Source: UBA4615 sp044368415 (lineage in GTDB: Bacteria; Pseudomonadota; Gammaproteobacteria; Burkholderiales; Burkholderiaceae_E). From it: a stretch of DNA of 14,117 bases. How positions within the stretch are numbered: the stretch's first letter is position 1; each line of letters starts with the position of its first letter. The translations under genes and the position numbers were made by a program. Of this stretch, positions 8,301-14,029 are shown piece by piece. Under the pieces are notes generated by a model. That model was given only the letters and a program-made list of their open reading frames with translations. It was not told the origin of the DNA and did not search any database. Where the stretch lies: positions 1 to 14,117 of the forward strand of contig JBIPLJ010000084.1 of NCBI GenBank assembly GCA_044368415.1. Reading direction: 5' to 3'.

Positions 8301-9268
8301 CCGACCTTGATCTCGACGAGCGCGGCGGGCTTGACATCGATTTCGGAGAACGCCATTTCCGCGCCGGCTTCGACGAATTTCTGAAGCCCTGGGTCAAGGA
8401 CGCGACCGGCGCGCGGCTGAAGGACCTGCCGAAGCCGAACAAGGCGGATGATGCGGAGAAGTCCGCGGCCGCCGTCGCCCGCTGGGGGGCGCTCAAGAAG
8501 GACGCGCGCGCAGCCGCCAGCCTGCAGATTGCTCGGCTTGAAAACATGCTGTCGACCTCGCGGCGCACCAAGCCCGACGTGTTCTGGACCTTCTTCGCGT
8601 CCCACCCGCTGATCCGCCACCTCGCCCAGCGCCTCGTCTGGGGCGTCTATGGCGACGCCGATCCGCGTACCACGCCGACGACAATCTTCCGCGTGTCGGA
8701 CGACCTCTCCGTCACCGATGCGGACGACGACACGCTCGACCTCGACTTCTCCGGCGCCTCGCCGGGGACGATCGGCCTCGTCCATCCGCTGCACCTGCCA
8801 CATGGCGGGCTCGACAAGTGGGGGGCGCTGTTCGGCGACTACGAGATCGCGCAGCCCTTCCCGCAGCTCGGCCGCGAAATCTATACGTTGACCGAGGTCG
8901 AGAAGGCCTCGCCCGAGATCACCCGCTTTGAGGGCGTCGAAGTCGAGTCCGCCCGGCTGCGCGGCATGGGCGCACGCGGCTGGCCGCTCGGGAGCCCACA
9001 GGATGGCGGCGTCGTCAGCTGGATCGAGCGGCGGGTGCGGTTCATGGACGGGGCGGTCGCCGACGTGATGTTGGATTTCAGCGACGGGCTGTTCACCGGC
9101 GCGGTCGAATTCGAAGACAAGATCCAGACGCTCGGCAAGCTGACGACCTACCCGTTCTGGTACGGCCGCACGCCAACTGACCCGCTCAAGTTTGGTAATC
9201 TCGACCCGGTCACCGCGAGCGAGATGCTGCGCGGTCCGAGCCTGCTCGCCGAGACCGCGGTGAAGTGA
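5312..9268 (+). CDS. molR: WGR domain-DUF4132 giant protein (MolR/YehI-like)
   Basis: This 1318-residue cytosolic protein has three parts. Residues 1-68 form a WGR domain: FWEVSVDD (14-21), LTVRFGRIGTDGQTK (24-38) and the closing EKTGKGY (58-64). The name-giving Trp is Phe here (FGRIG). WGR domains in PARPs and bacterial proteins bind nucleic acid or relay DNA-end recognition. Residues about 71-130 are a disordered Ala/Pro linker. The long middle part is helical and resembles HEAT-like repeats. The C-terminal DUF4132 region (roughly 1040-1315) contains TIGLVHPLHLP, QPFPQLGREIYTL and TYPFWYG, family hallmarks shared with E. coli MolR/YehI. E. coli MolR was once tied to molybdate regulation, which I would not transfer. 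Its TGA overlaps the GTG start of the vWA gene, so the two are co-translated. A scaffold or substrate-recognition role in the ATPase-vWA complex is inference. Confidence 0.88.
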   Translation: MERYELVEGSSSKFWEVSVDDVRLTVRFGRIGTDGQTKDKDFGSVAAATKEKDKLVKEKTGKGYLLVGQGPAPARPAAATAPAATAAPKAAPAPAPEPAQAAAASAPEPVAAEPGAPAAQPTPAPAPIRAEASLAMLEKALPTRSRPGAPLDGEAARTEFRTRLMTLLLKAAKDAPESAAWLEARVGETGPESVRSSAGVMGFFEGRTGAVPAGPLEAAEAREWIDAIMRVGLAKGTQRSAYSACLDAFMLWLVATTGAPTVAEVANSLRDSGKQDSYRNSSWSQPLHLALRRALVKATEADFDAAIEYLTRIIETEPDNWRLRACFAFILADDREARHELQPLASLKAATAAGEDVASQLWWLPLIADSSPSAVAKWRAKRTYYLYLIYCDIEMDEAAATLVRVARHHGESAMPSLDWLLHYANNAERSALAETILELDEPGALGVLLPLLHEKWIRAAIDNRAAVDPATTFRQCLAAVASGRAEPAIKARVMDAIQRHGADAARGWAAGDAKAANHLEKLLEVRSVDLAPKDVWPAVLRDPPWRKQAKKASEDIVLTLEPKSTPFAYGPPLKAGPDNQWRRHRARVLKSMEELPAVVAEIEARPKLAWVQVPEPSIRPPATDGDPAQALRWLETRLMEIHRARAYAVRAVGWDVLYYGIDQQPEALSLALWECAGPNSHGAQFAVEMFVRFGERALPGFVKLVEADPVGVLPMALSIDAPEIAPLAARALLNLKKARAPAIDWLRGHRCTAIQRLIPDAVGKPGAARDAAEHALRWFAADREDGRAAIEAAVDDHAKAEPKAAEAVAQVLDRDSLARFPNKVAKPPAWFTPSALTRPELNAGGSLPDEALEAFIEMLSFSTPDAVYGGVGIVKESMTPKSLADFSWDLFSAWLAEGAPPKDGWALRGLGWLGDDDCARGLTRLIRKWPGEAAHARAVTGLDVLADIGSDVALMNLNGIAEKLKFKGLQEKAREKIAQLAEARDLSPEELSDRLAPDLDLDERGGLDIDFGERHFRAGFDEFLKPWVKDATGARLKDLPKPNKADDAEKSAAAVARWGALKKDARAAASLQIARLENMLSTSRRTKPDVFWTFFASHPLIRHLAQRLVWGVYGDADPRTTPTTIFRVSDDLSVTDADDDTLDLDFSGASPGTIGLVHPLHLPHGGLDKWGALFGDYEIAQPFPQLGREIYTLTEVEKASPEITRFEGVEVESARLRGMGARGWPLGSPQDGGVVSWIERRVRFMDGAVADVMLDFSDGLFTGAVEFEDKIQTLGKLTTYPFWYGRTPTDPLKFGNLDPVTASEMLRGPSLLAETAVK

Positions 9269-10407
9269 CCGCGCCCGTCGCCCTCGACGAGTTGACGCGC
9301 TGGCGGCTCATCCTCGGCGAGGCGGCCGACGGCGCCTGCCGCGCTGCCGGCTGCGCGCTGTCCGGCGAAGCTGAGGTGATGGACGCGTCCATGGACTGGC
9401 TCTACGGCCGCGACGACGGGGGCGGCGAGCGCAACGTCCGCCGGCAGGGCGGAAGGGGAGGCTCGCGGCTGACGACGCCTCAATGGATCAACGAGATCCA
9501 CCGCCTGTTTCCGAAGGAGACCGTCGAGCGGATGGAGCGCGACGCGATCGAGCGCTACGCGATCGACGACGTCGTGACGAACCCCGAGGTGCTGGCACGC
9601 GCCAAGCCGAACGAGACGCTGCTGAAGGCGGTGCTTCGGACTAAGCATCTGATGTCGCCTGACATCCTGGTGCTCGCCCGCAAGCTCGTGCAGGAGGTGG
9701 TGCGGCAGCTGATGGAGAAGCTCAGCCGCGATCTCGCGCTCGCCTTTTCGGGCGTGCTCGACCGGCGCCGGCACAGCCGGTTTCGCAATGCACGTGACCT
9801 CGATTTCCGGCGCGTGGTGCGTGACAATCTCCGCCACTACGATCCCGCGACCCGCCGCCTCACTGTCGAGCGGCTGCACTTCTTCGCCCGCAACCAGCGC
9901 CACATGAAGCCGTGGCAGGTTATCCTGCTGGTCGACCAGAGCGGCTCGATGCTGGATTCGGTGATCCACTCCGCCGTCACGGCCGCGTGCCTTTGGGGCC
10001 TACCGGGCGTGCGCACCCATCTCGTGGCCTTCGACACCTCGGTGATCGATCTGACCCGTGACGTCGACGACCCCGTCGAGCTCCTGATGAAGGTCCAGCT
10101 CGGCGGCGGCACCGACATCCAGGGCGCGGTCTCGTATGCGACCAGCCTGATCGACCAGCCCGACCACGCCATCGTAGTGCTGATCTCGGATTTCTACGAG
10201 GGCGCAAGCGAGGCGCTGCTCGTCCAACGCGTGAAGGCGCTCACCGGTCAGCGCACGCTGGTGCTCGGCCTGGCGGCGCTCGATTCGAGCGCCCAGCCGG
10301 CCTTCGACCGCGACATGGCCCGCCGTCTTGTCGAGGCGGGTGCGGAGATCGGCGCCATGACGCCAGGCGAGCTCGCGGGTTGGCTCGCGCAGAAGATCCG
10401 CGGCTGA
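9265..10407 (+). CDS. yehP: vWA domain protein with intact MIDAS (YehP-like), partner of the MoxR ATPase
   Basis: This 380-residue cytosolic protein starts with GTG at 9265, overlapping the previous stop in a GTGA tetramer, which indicates translational coupling. The N-terminal 200 residues are helical and mostly charged, the usual ATPase-interacting part of such proteins. The vWA domain follows from about 216. Its metal-ion-dependent adhesion site is complete: DQSGS at 224-228, Thr 283 in GGGTDIQGA, and Asp 309 in LISDFYEG. Like ViaA, NorD or BchD, it is expected to bind Mg2+ and link the AAA+ ring to its client. Length matches YehP. The family assignment as a MoxR-partner vWA protein is firm. 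The client and the cellular process are unknown. Confidence 0.92.
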   Translation: MTAPVALDELTRWRLILGEAADGACRAAGCALSGEAEVMDASMDWLYGRDDGGGERNVRRQGGRGGSRLTTPQWINEIHRLFPKETVERMERDAIERYAIDDVVTNPEVLARAKPNETLLKAVLRTKHLMSPDILVLARKLVQEVVRQLMEKLSRDLALAFSGVLDRRRHSRFRNARDLDFRRVVRDNLRHYDPATRRLTVERLHFFARNQRHMKPWQVILLVDQSGSMLDSVIHSAVTAACLWGLPGVRTHLVAFDTSVIDLTRDVDDPVELLMKVQLGGGTDIQGAVSYATSLIDQPDHAIVVLISDFYEGASEALLVQRVKALTGQRTLVLGLAALDSSAQPAFDRDMARRLVEAGAEIGAMTPGELAGWLAQKIRG

Positions 10408-10412
10408 GGTCG

Positions 10413-12323
10413 ATGGCTCGCGCGGATCTCATCGCACTCAGCGAAGACGGCCTCGTCCAGCTCTCGAACGCCGGGCTCGTCAGGCGCGCGTCACGTGATC
10501 TCGCCGCGGGCAACGGCCCGGCGCTGGAAGAGGCCGCGGACGGAACCGTCGAGGCGCATTTTGCGGACGGCGTCGTCACCCGGCTCACGCCCGGCCGCCA
10601 GCTCGCCGACGCGACCTGCGGCTGTCCGGCGTCCGGCATGTGCCGCCACCGGGTGATGCTGGCGCTCGCCTACAAGGCGCAAGGCGGAAACGGCGCGACG
10701 CCGACGGAAGCTGCGCAGGCGTGGGACCCTGCCACGCTGGACCTCGACGCCTTCGAGGCTTCGTTCACGCCGTCGATCCGCTCGGAGATGACGCGGCTGC
10801 TCGCCATGCGGATCGACGTCCGGCTCGAACGAGGCCCGCAACCGAGCGCCCGGCTACCGATGGCGACTGTCAAGTTCCTGGTTCCAGGCGACGTCGGGTA
10901 CGCCCGCTGCGATTGCGCGCAAGGCCTCAGGTGCGCCCATGTCGCGTTGGCGATCCGGGCGTTCCGCGGCGCGGACGGAGCGGCCGAGGCGACCGTCGGG
11001 ACGTTTGGCGAACGGGCGGCCCCGTCCGGCCCGGACGAGCTCCGCGATGCCGTCGACGCCGTGCTGGCGCGGCTGCTCGAGGTCGGCGTGGTGGCGGGGC
11101 CCGCCGCCCACGCCCAGGCGATCTTTCGCGCCCGCGCCGCCGCGGAGGCCGCCGGCGCCGTGCATCTCGCACTTGGTCTCGACGCGCTCGCCGAGCAGAT
11201 CGACGCGTATGAGGCGCGAAGCGCCCGGCACGACGAACTCGCCTGCCTCGCGCTCGCGGCGGAACTCCATGCGCGGCCGCGCGCCGCCGATCGTACGAAG
11301 ACGCTCGGGATCGGCGAGCCGATGGAGACCGCCATGGGCAAGGCGCGGCTGATCTCGCTCGGCGCGCGGTTGAGCGCGGAGGGCGAGGACGTCCGCGTCA
11401 TGCTGCTGCTCGCCGACAGCGACACCGGCGCGACCATGCTGCTCGAGAAGCTGTTTTCGCCCCTGCCGAGCGAGGCCGGTCGACTGGTAGAGACCATTTT
11501 GCGTCGTCAGTTCGTCCCGGGCCTCGCCGTCGTCACCACCGCGCGCGGCCAGATCCTGACACGCGCTGCGCGGCGGCGCGCGGACGGGTTGCTCGCGCTC
11601 GGCAGCGGAGCGCGCGGGCGCACCGCACTGGCGCCGCGAGACGCCGTCTTCGCCTTTGCGCCGCCCTTGAAGGTTCTGGACGCCGGCGCGCTCGCGGCGC
11701 GTTTCGCGGGACGTCCGCCGTCCTTCCTCAGGCCGCGTCGGCGGATCGACGAGGTCCATGTCTTCGAGATCAACGAGGTTTTGGGCCAGGCCTGGACGTC
11801 GGGCAGCCAGCTCTGGCAGGCGGCGGCGACGCTGAAGGACGACGGCGGGACTCTCTATCTCGAACGCTCCTACGACGCCGGCGCGCCCCGCGCGCTCGAT
11901 ATCCTCTCGAGCGCCTTCGAGGGCCGCTACGGGCGCCTGCGCCAGGTTGCGGGACCGGTTCGGGTCGAGGGTGACGCGCTCGTCTGCGAGCCATGGTCGC
12001 TTGGTGCCGACCGTTTCATCGTCCCCGACATCGACGCGGCCGACGAAGCGCCCGCGCCCGCGCCGTCTGTGGCGCTCGCCCGACCCTCCACGTCGCCCGA
12101 CCGCGCGCGGCACCTGCTCGCCTCTGCGCTCCACGCCGGCCGACGCGCCCGGGACGGGATTGCGGCAAAACAGGCCGCGGAGGTCGCGGCGGCGCTCGAC
12201 GCCGCCGGCTATCGCGCAACGGCGGGCCGGCTGCGCGTATGGACGGCCTCCGAGGCCGGTGACGCAGTCCCATTCGGAGAGGCGGCGGTGTGGCTTGCAG
12301 CGTTGATGGAGGATGAGAGTTGA
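10413..12323 (+). CDS. yehQ: SWIM zinc-finger protein with two CxCx5CxH motifs (YehQ-like)
   Basis: This 636-residue protein is the last gene of the operon. I chose ATG 10413, 5 bases after the vWA stop and preceded by GAGGT. An upstream in-frame TTG at 10380 would overlap the vWA gene by 28 bases and add 11 atypical residues. Two SWIM-type zinc motifs are visible: Cys69-x-Cys71-x5-Cys77-x-His79 (CGCPASGMCRH) and Cys166-x-Cys168-x5-Cys174-x-His176 (CDCAQGLRCAH). SWIM domains bind zinc and mediate DNA or protein contacts, for example in SWI2/SNF2 and MuDR proteins. The remainder (about 200-636) is Ala/Arg-rich and mixed alpha/beta; I recognise no catalytic motif there. Its position matches yehQ after yehP in E. 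coli. A role in target recognition for the complex is inference. Confidence 0.87.
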   Translation: MARADLIALSEDGLVQLSNAGLVRRASRDLAAGNGPALEEAADGTVEAHFADGVVTRLTPGRQLADATCGCPASGMCRHRVMLALAYKAQGGNGATPTEAAQAWDPATLDLDAFEASFTPSIRSEMTRLLAMRIDVRLERGPQPSARLPMATVKFLVPGDVGYARCDCAQGLRCAHVALAIRAFRGADGAAEATVGTFGERAAPSGPDELRDAVDAVLARLLEVGVVAGPAAHAQAIFRARAAAEAAGAVHLALGLDALAEQIDAYEARSARHDELACLALAAELHARPRAADRTKTLGIGEPMETAMGKARLISLGARLSAEGEDVRVMLLLADSDTGATMLLEKLFSPLPSEAGRLVETILRRQFVPGLAVVTTARGQILTRAARRRADGLLALGSGARGRTALAPRDAVFAFAPPLKVLDAGALAARFAGRPPSFLRPRRRIDEVHVFEINEVLGQAWTSGSQLWQAAATLKDDGGTLYLERSYDAGAPRALDILSSAFEGRYGRLRQVAGPVRVEGDALVCEPWSLGADRFIVPDIDAADEAPAPAPSVALARPSTSPDRARHLLASALHAGRRARDGIAAKQAAEVAAALDAAGYRATAGRLRVWTASEAGDAVPFGEAAVWLAALMEDES

Positions 12324-12448
12324 TAAGCCGAGACAACGGCGGGAACGCGCGCTGCCTCGATCGCCGCATCTTGCAAACACGCGGCCGTGATCGCAATGAT
12401 GACCCGCCAGGAAGGCTGACGAACCCGAGCTCCTTCATCACCTGCAGT

Positions 12449-12607
12449 CCTGCAAGATAGCCAGCAGGCGAGGCCTTCAGGAGCGGTCGGGGCCTGCCAG
12501 ACCCGCTCAGGAGTGTGGTGCAGTCGGCGTTTGGAACGCAGCTCCCATCCGCCGTCGATCCGGCACCCCATCCCGGCGTCAGCGATGCGGTCCAGGGTCT
12601 CGGTCAT
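12449..12607 (-). pseudogene. Remnant of an SRPBCC/AHSA1-like gene (N-terminal part)
   Basis: From ATG 12607 on the minus strand the frame reads MTETLDRIADAG, then WELRSKRRLHHTPERVWQAP (21-40) and EGLACWLSCR (44-53). The RRLHHTPERVWQAxTxPE-x-LAxWL pattern is the first strand-helix unit of AHSA1/SRPBCC proteins, a ligand-binding START-like fold. Similarity stops after about residue 53, where the frame continues to 12209 as low-complexity sequence antisense to the end of the SWIM gene. The usual 140-160 residue fold is therefore truncated by about two thirds. The start is overlapped by the stop of the gene before it, so an operon once stood here. Confidence 0.6.
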
Positions 12608-12726
12608 TGTGGACGCTCCTTGTCGAGGTGCGCCTCCAGCGCGGCGTGCATGAGTATGCTGTCTCGGCTGTATGGCTGGCACGCAATACAAGCCTTCAGG
12701 TAGGCCGGCAGGAAGGTCGGTGGTCC
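12604..12726 (-). pseudogene. C-terminal remnant of an unrecognised gene upstream of the SRPBCC fragment
   Basis: Forty codons on the minus strand end at TGA 12606-12604. They include TFLPAYLKACIACQPYSRDS and then ILMHAALEAHLDKERPQ. The stop shares an ATGA tetramer with the start of the SRPBCC fragment, a typical translational coupling, which argues that the frame is genuinely coding. The frame can be followed back to a stop near 12750, and no start is visible there. AHSA1-type genes often follow small regulators such as ArsR types, but I cannot identify this tail. Confidence 0.4.
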
Positions 12727-12794
12727 GAGGACGGCTGGCGACCTATCGCGACTGCAACGTTGTTATGTGGTAACCGACCCATCCGTTAGGGTGT

Positions 12795-12834
12795 GAGGCG
12801 CCGTCGGTGACGTTGGCCACTCAATCGGCGCCTC
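12795..12834. repeat. Perfect 9-base inverted repeat (hairpin, 22-base loop)
   Basis: GAGGCGCCG at 12795-12803 is the exact reverse complement of CGGCGCCTC at 12826-12834. The arms are GC-rich and would form a stable stem. No T-run follows on either side, so it is not a convincing intrinsic terminator. It could be a protein-binding site or an end of a decayed mobile element. Confidence 0.55.
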
Positions 12835-12935
12835 TACGACTGGGGTACCCATCAAGTCAACCAAGCGGCTTGAACGAATGAATGGAGCGCTTGTCAGGTC
12901 CCACTGTCCCTCCGCTTGCGCGTGGATCTTCGATT

Positions 12936-12943
12936 GGAGGTGA
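12936..12943 (+). promoter_or_regulatory. Strong Shine-Dalgarno sequence before a short ORF
   Basis: GGAGGTGA matches the 3' end of 16S rRNA over 8 bases and lies 7 bases before ATG 12951. Such a match is unusual in this window and suggests that a real gene start is, or was, present. Confidence 0.5.
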
Positions 12944-12950
12944 TAGAAAC

Positions 12951-13256
12951 ATGCCTGCTTTCGTCGTCCATGATGCCCACATTGCTGCAGCACCGGAGGC
13001 ACTCCGGCCGCTGCTGACGCATGTGCGTGCCCAACCAACTCAAGCGCCCCCTGACGTGAGAGAGGTGACAAGCATACGAGATGCCGGGATTCGGGTCTCC
13101 AGATGTAATCGTTGCGGGCTGAACTCGGATTCGCAGGTTTTAGAGGTTGATTTGCATCTGAAGATCTCTCAAATCACCATCTGGCAGGTCGTAGTTGCCC
13201 ATCGCAAGTTGGCCGTGCTGGATAAATGCTTTCAAAACCACTGGCAACTGACATAA
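12951..13256 (+). CDS. Short unrecognised ORF, possibly the start of a truncated gene
   Basis: The frame encodes 101 residues beginning MPAFVVHDAHIAAAPEALRP. I do not recognise a family. The first half (to about residue 55) is Ala/Pro-rich with GC-rich codons. The second half reads antisense through the AT-richer 3' end of the gene at 13140-13757, overlapping it by 117 bases. The likeliest history is that a gene with this start was cut near 13060-13140 when the AT-rich segment arrived, leaving a fused reading frame. The excellent ribosome-binding site is the main support. It may equally be a relic that is no longer useful. Confidence 0.35.
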   Translation: MPAFVVHDAHIAAAPEALRPLLTHVRAQPTQAPPDVREVTSIRDAGIRVSRCNRCGLNSDSQVLEVDLHLKISQITIWQVVVAHRKLAVLDKCFQNHWQLT

Positions 13257-13757
13257 AATGTCGTTAAGTTTTTTTTCCAAATCCGCGTTGAAAGAGCCGT
13301 CTGGCTTTAGCATTGATGGATCCACTTCGATGCCAATGATTATCGCCATATCGTCATAGATGTAACTTGAATCCCCGAAGGGTCTTTTGTCCGCCATCAC
13401 ATGCAGATTCCAAATAGCGGATTTCAAAAGTTGAAGATGATGATCGCAAACTTCTATCGAGCTGCCAAAGCCCTCATCCGGAAGGTCGGCCCGAGCACTG
13501 GTGTCTGCCACGGGAGCATTAATGGCATAGGTGCCGACAGAAAATTTCGCATGTTGAAAAAAAATGTAGAGTTGACTTAAGAACGCCGCATGATATTCTG
13601 AGAGGGATTCGCAGTCGAATACCTCCGCCGTGAACGTGTCGAAATCACAGCCCGGCGGTATTACCGCGGTCGCCAGGCCATCTGCCCTAAAAAACTCAAC
13701 TTGAAAATTACGAATCAAGCTAAGGGCTCTACCATCAATAACGTAAAAATTGGTCAC
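13140..13757 (-). CDS. Hypothetical protein, AT-richer than surroundings, likely acquired
   Basis: This 205-residue minus-strand protein starts with GTG at 13757 and ends with TAA at 13142-13140. I cannot assign it to a family. It has no signal peptide, no membrane segment and no nucleotide-binding motif. It is acidic and compact, with alternating strands and helices: an N-terminal MTNFYVIDGRALSLIRNF, a helical LSEYHAAFLSQLYIFF (about 72-87) and a C-terminal helix pair with DLEKKLNDILCQLPVVL. Hand counts of three 60-base lines (13141-13320) gave 28, 26 and 25 G+C bases, about 44%, against 45 of 60 in a line of the operon (3481-3540). This indicates a different origin. The start lies 12 bases after the stop of the short fragment before it, and no clear Shine-Dalgarno sequence is present. 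Small acidic orphans of this kind include immunity proteins, but nothing here proves that. Confidence 0.6.
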   Translation of the reverse strand: MTNFYVIDGRALSLIRNFQVEFFRADGLATAVIPPGCDFDTFTAEVFDCESLSEYHAAFLSQLYIFFQHAKFSVGTYAINAPVADTSARADLPDEGFGSSIEVCDHHLQLLKSAIWNLHVMADKRPFGDSSYIYDDMAIIIGIEVDPSMLKPDGSFNADLEKKLNDILCQLPVVLKAFIQHGQLAMGNYDLPDGDLRDLQMQINL

Positions 13758-13769
13758 AGTAGTGTCCGG

Positions 13770-13901
13770 TTAAAAATCGAACAGCCTCATTAGGCTGGAG
13801 GGAATGGCACTTACATAAGCCGCTGCGGGTCGAAGTGTCGCGAGCAAGTCGTTGAATGGGAGGGTCGGCCAAGGATCGATAGCATGGGTGTTGACGGACA
13901 T
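13770..13901 (-). pseudogene. Short chimeric fragment, N-terminus possibly from a DUF5996 gene
   Basis: ATG 13901 on the minus strand follows a plausible ribosome-binding site (GGAAAGAGAG). It opens a 43-codon frame ending at TAA 13772-13770. The first residues, MSVNTHAIDPWPTLPFNDL, resemble the start of DUF5996 proteins, which begin near a WPxLPxxxW segment. The continuation, ATLRPAAAYVSAIPSSLMRL, does not show the family's next block (TLHMWTQIVGK). A gene of about 300 residues therefore seems to have been cut after its first 20 codons and joined to other sequence. The match is short, so the family call is tentative. Confidence 0.3.
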
Positions 13902-14016
13902 TCAACTCTCTTTCCAATGCAGGCCCTCACATGGATTGTGATGCTCGAAGCCGGCAGCATCAACACTGACCTTGCCCCCGGAAAACGTACCCCTTGCTGA
14001 GTGATCTAAACCACGC

Positions 14017-14022
14017 AAGGAG
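14017..14022 (+). promoter_or_regulatory. Ribosome-binding site of the second IS3 OrfA
   Basis: AAGGAG lies 7 bases before GTG 14030 and fixes this non-ATG start. Confidence 0.6.
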
Positions 14023-14029
14023 AACGGAA

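Larger units (their letters stand above)
12727..12950. other. Gene-poor stretch with a hairpin
   Basis: I recognise no gene here. A minus-strand frame is open through much of it (12763-13071) but has no family features and no good ribosome-binding site. The stretch contains the inverted repeat described separately, and the Shine-Dalgarno sequence of the small ORF that starts at 12951. Together with the remnants to its left this looks like a region of past rearrangement. Confidence 0.4.

Noticed and set aside
10380..10412. TTG start for the SWIM gene overlapping the vWA gene
   Set aside because: ATG 10413 directly follows the vWA stop and begins a family-like N-terminus.
10854..12380. Minus-strand open frame of 508 codons opposite the SWIM gene
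   Set aside because: It is an antisense shadow, Arg-rich and low in complexity, with no motif or ribosome-binding site.
12750..12840. Integron attC site (GTTAGGG near the hairpin)
   Set aside because: The core would need GTTRRRY, and the bases here are GTTAGGG. No paired R'/L' boxes or integrase are seen.
12763..13071. Minus-strand ORF of 102 codons
   Set aside because: It has no recognisable family and no ribosome-binding site, and it conflicts with the better-supported start at 12951.
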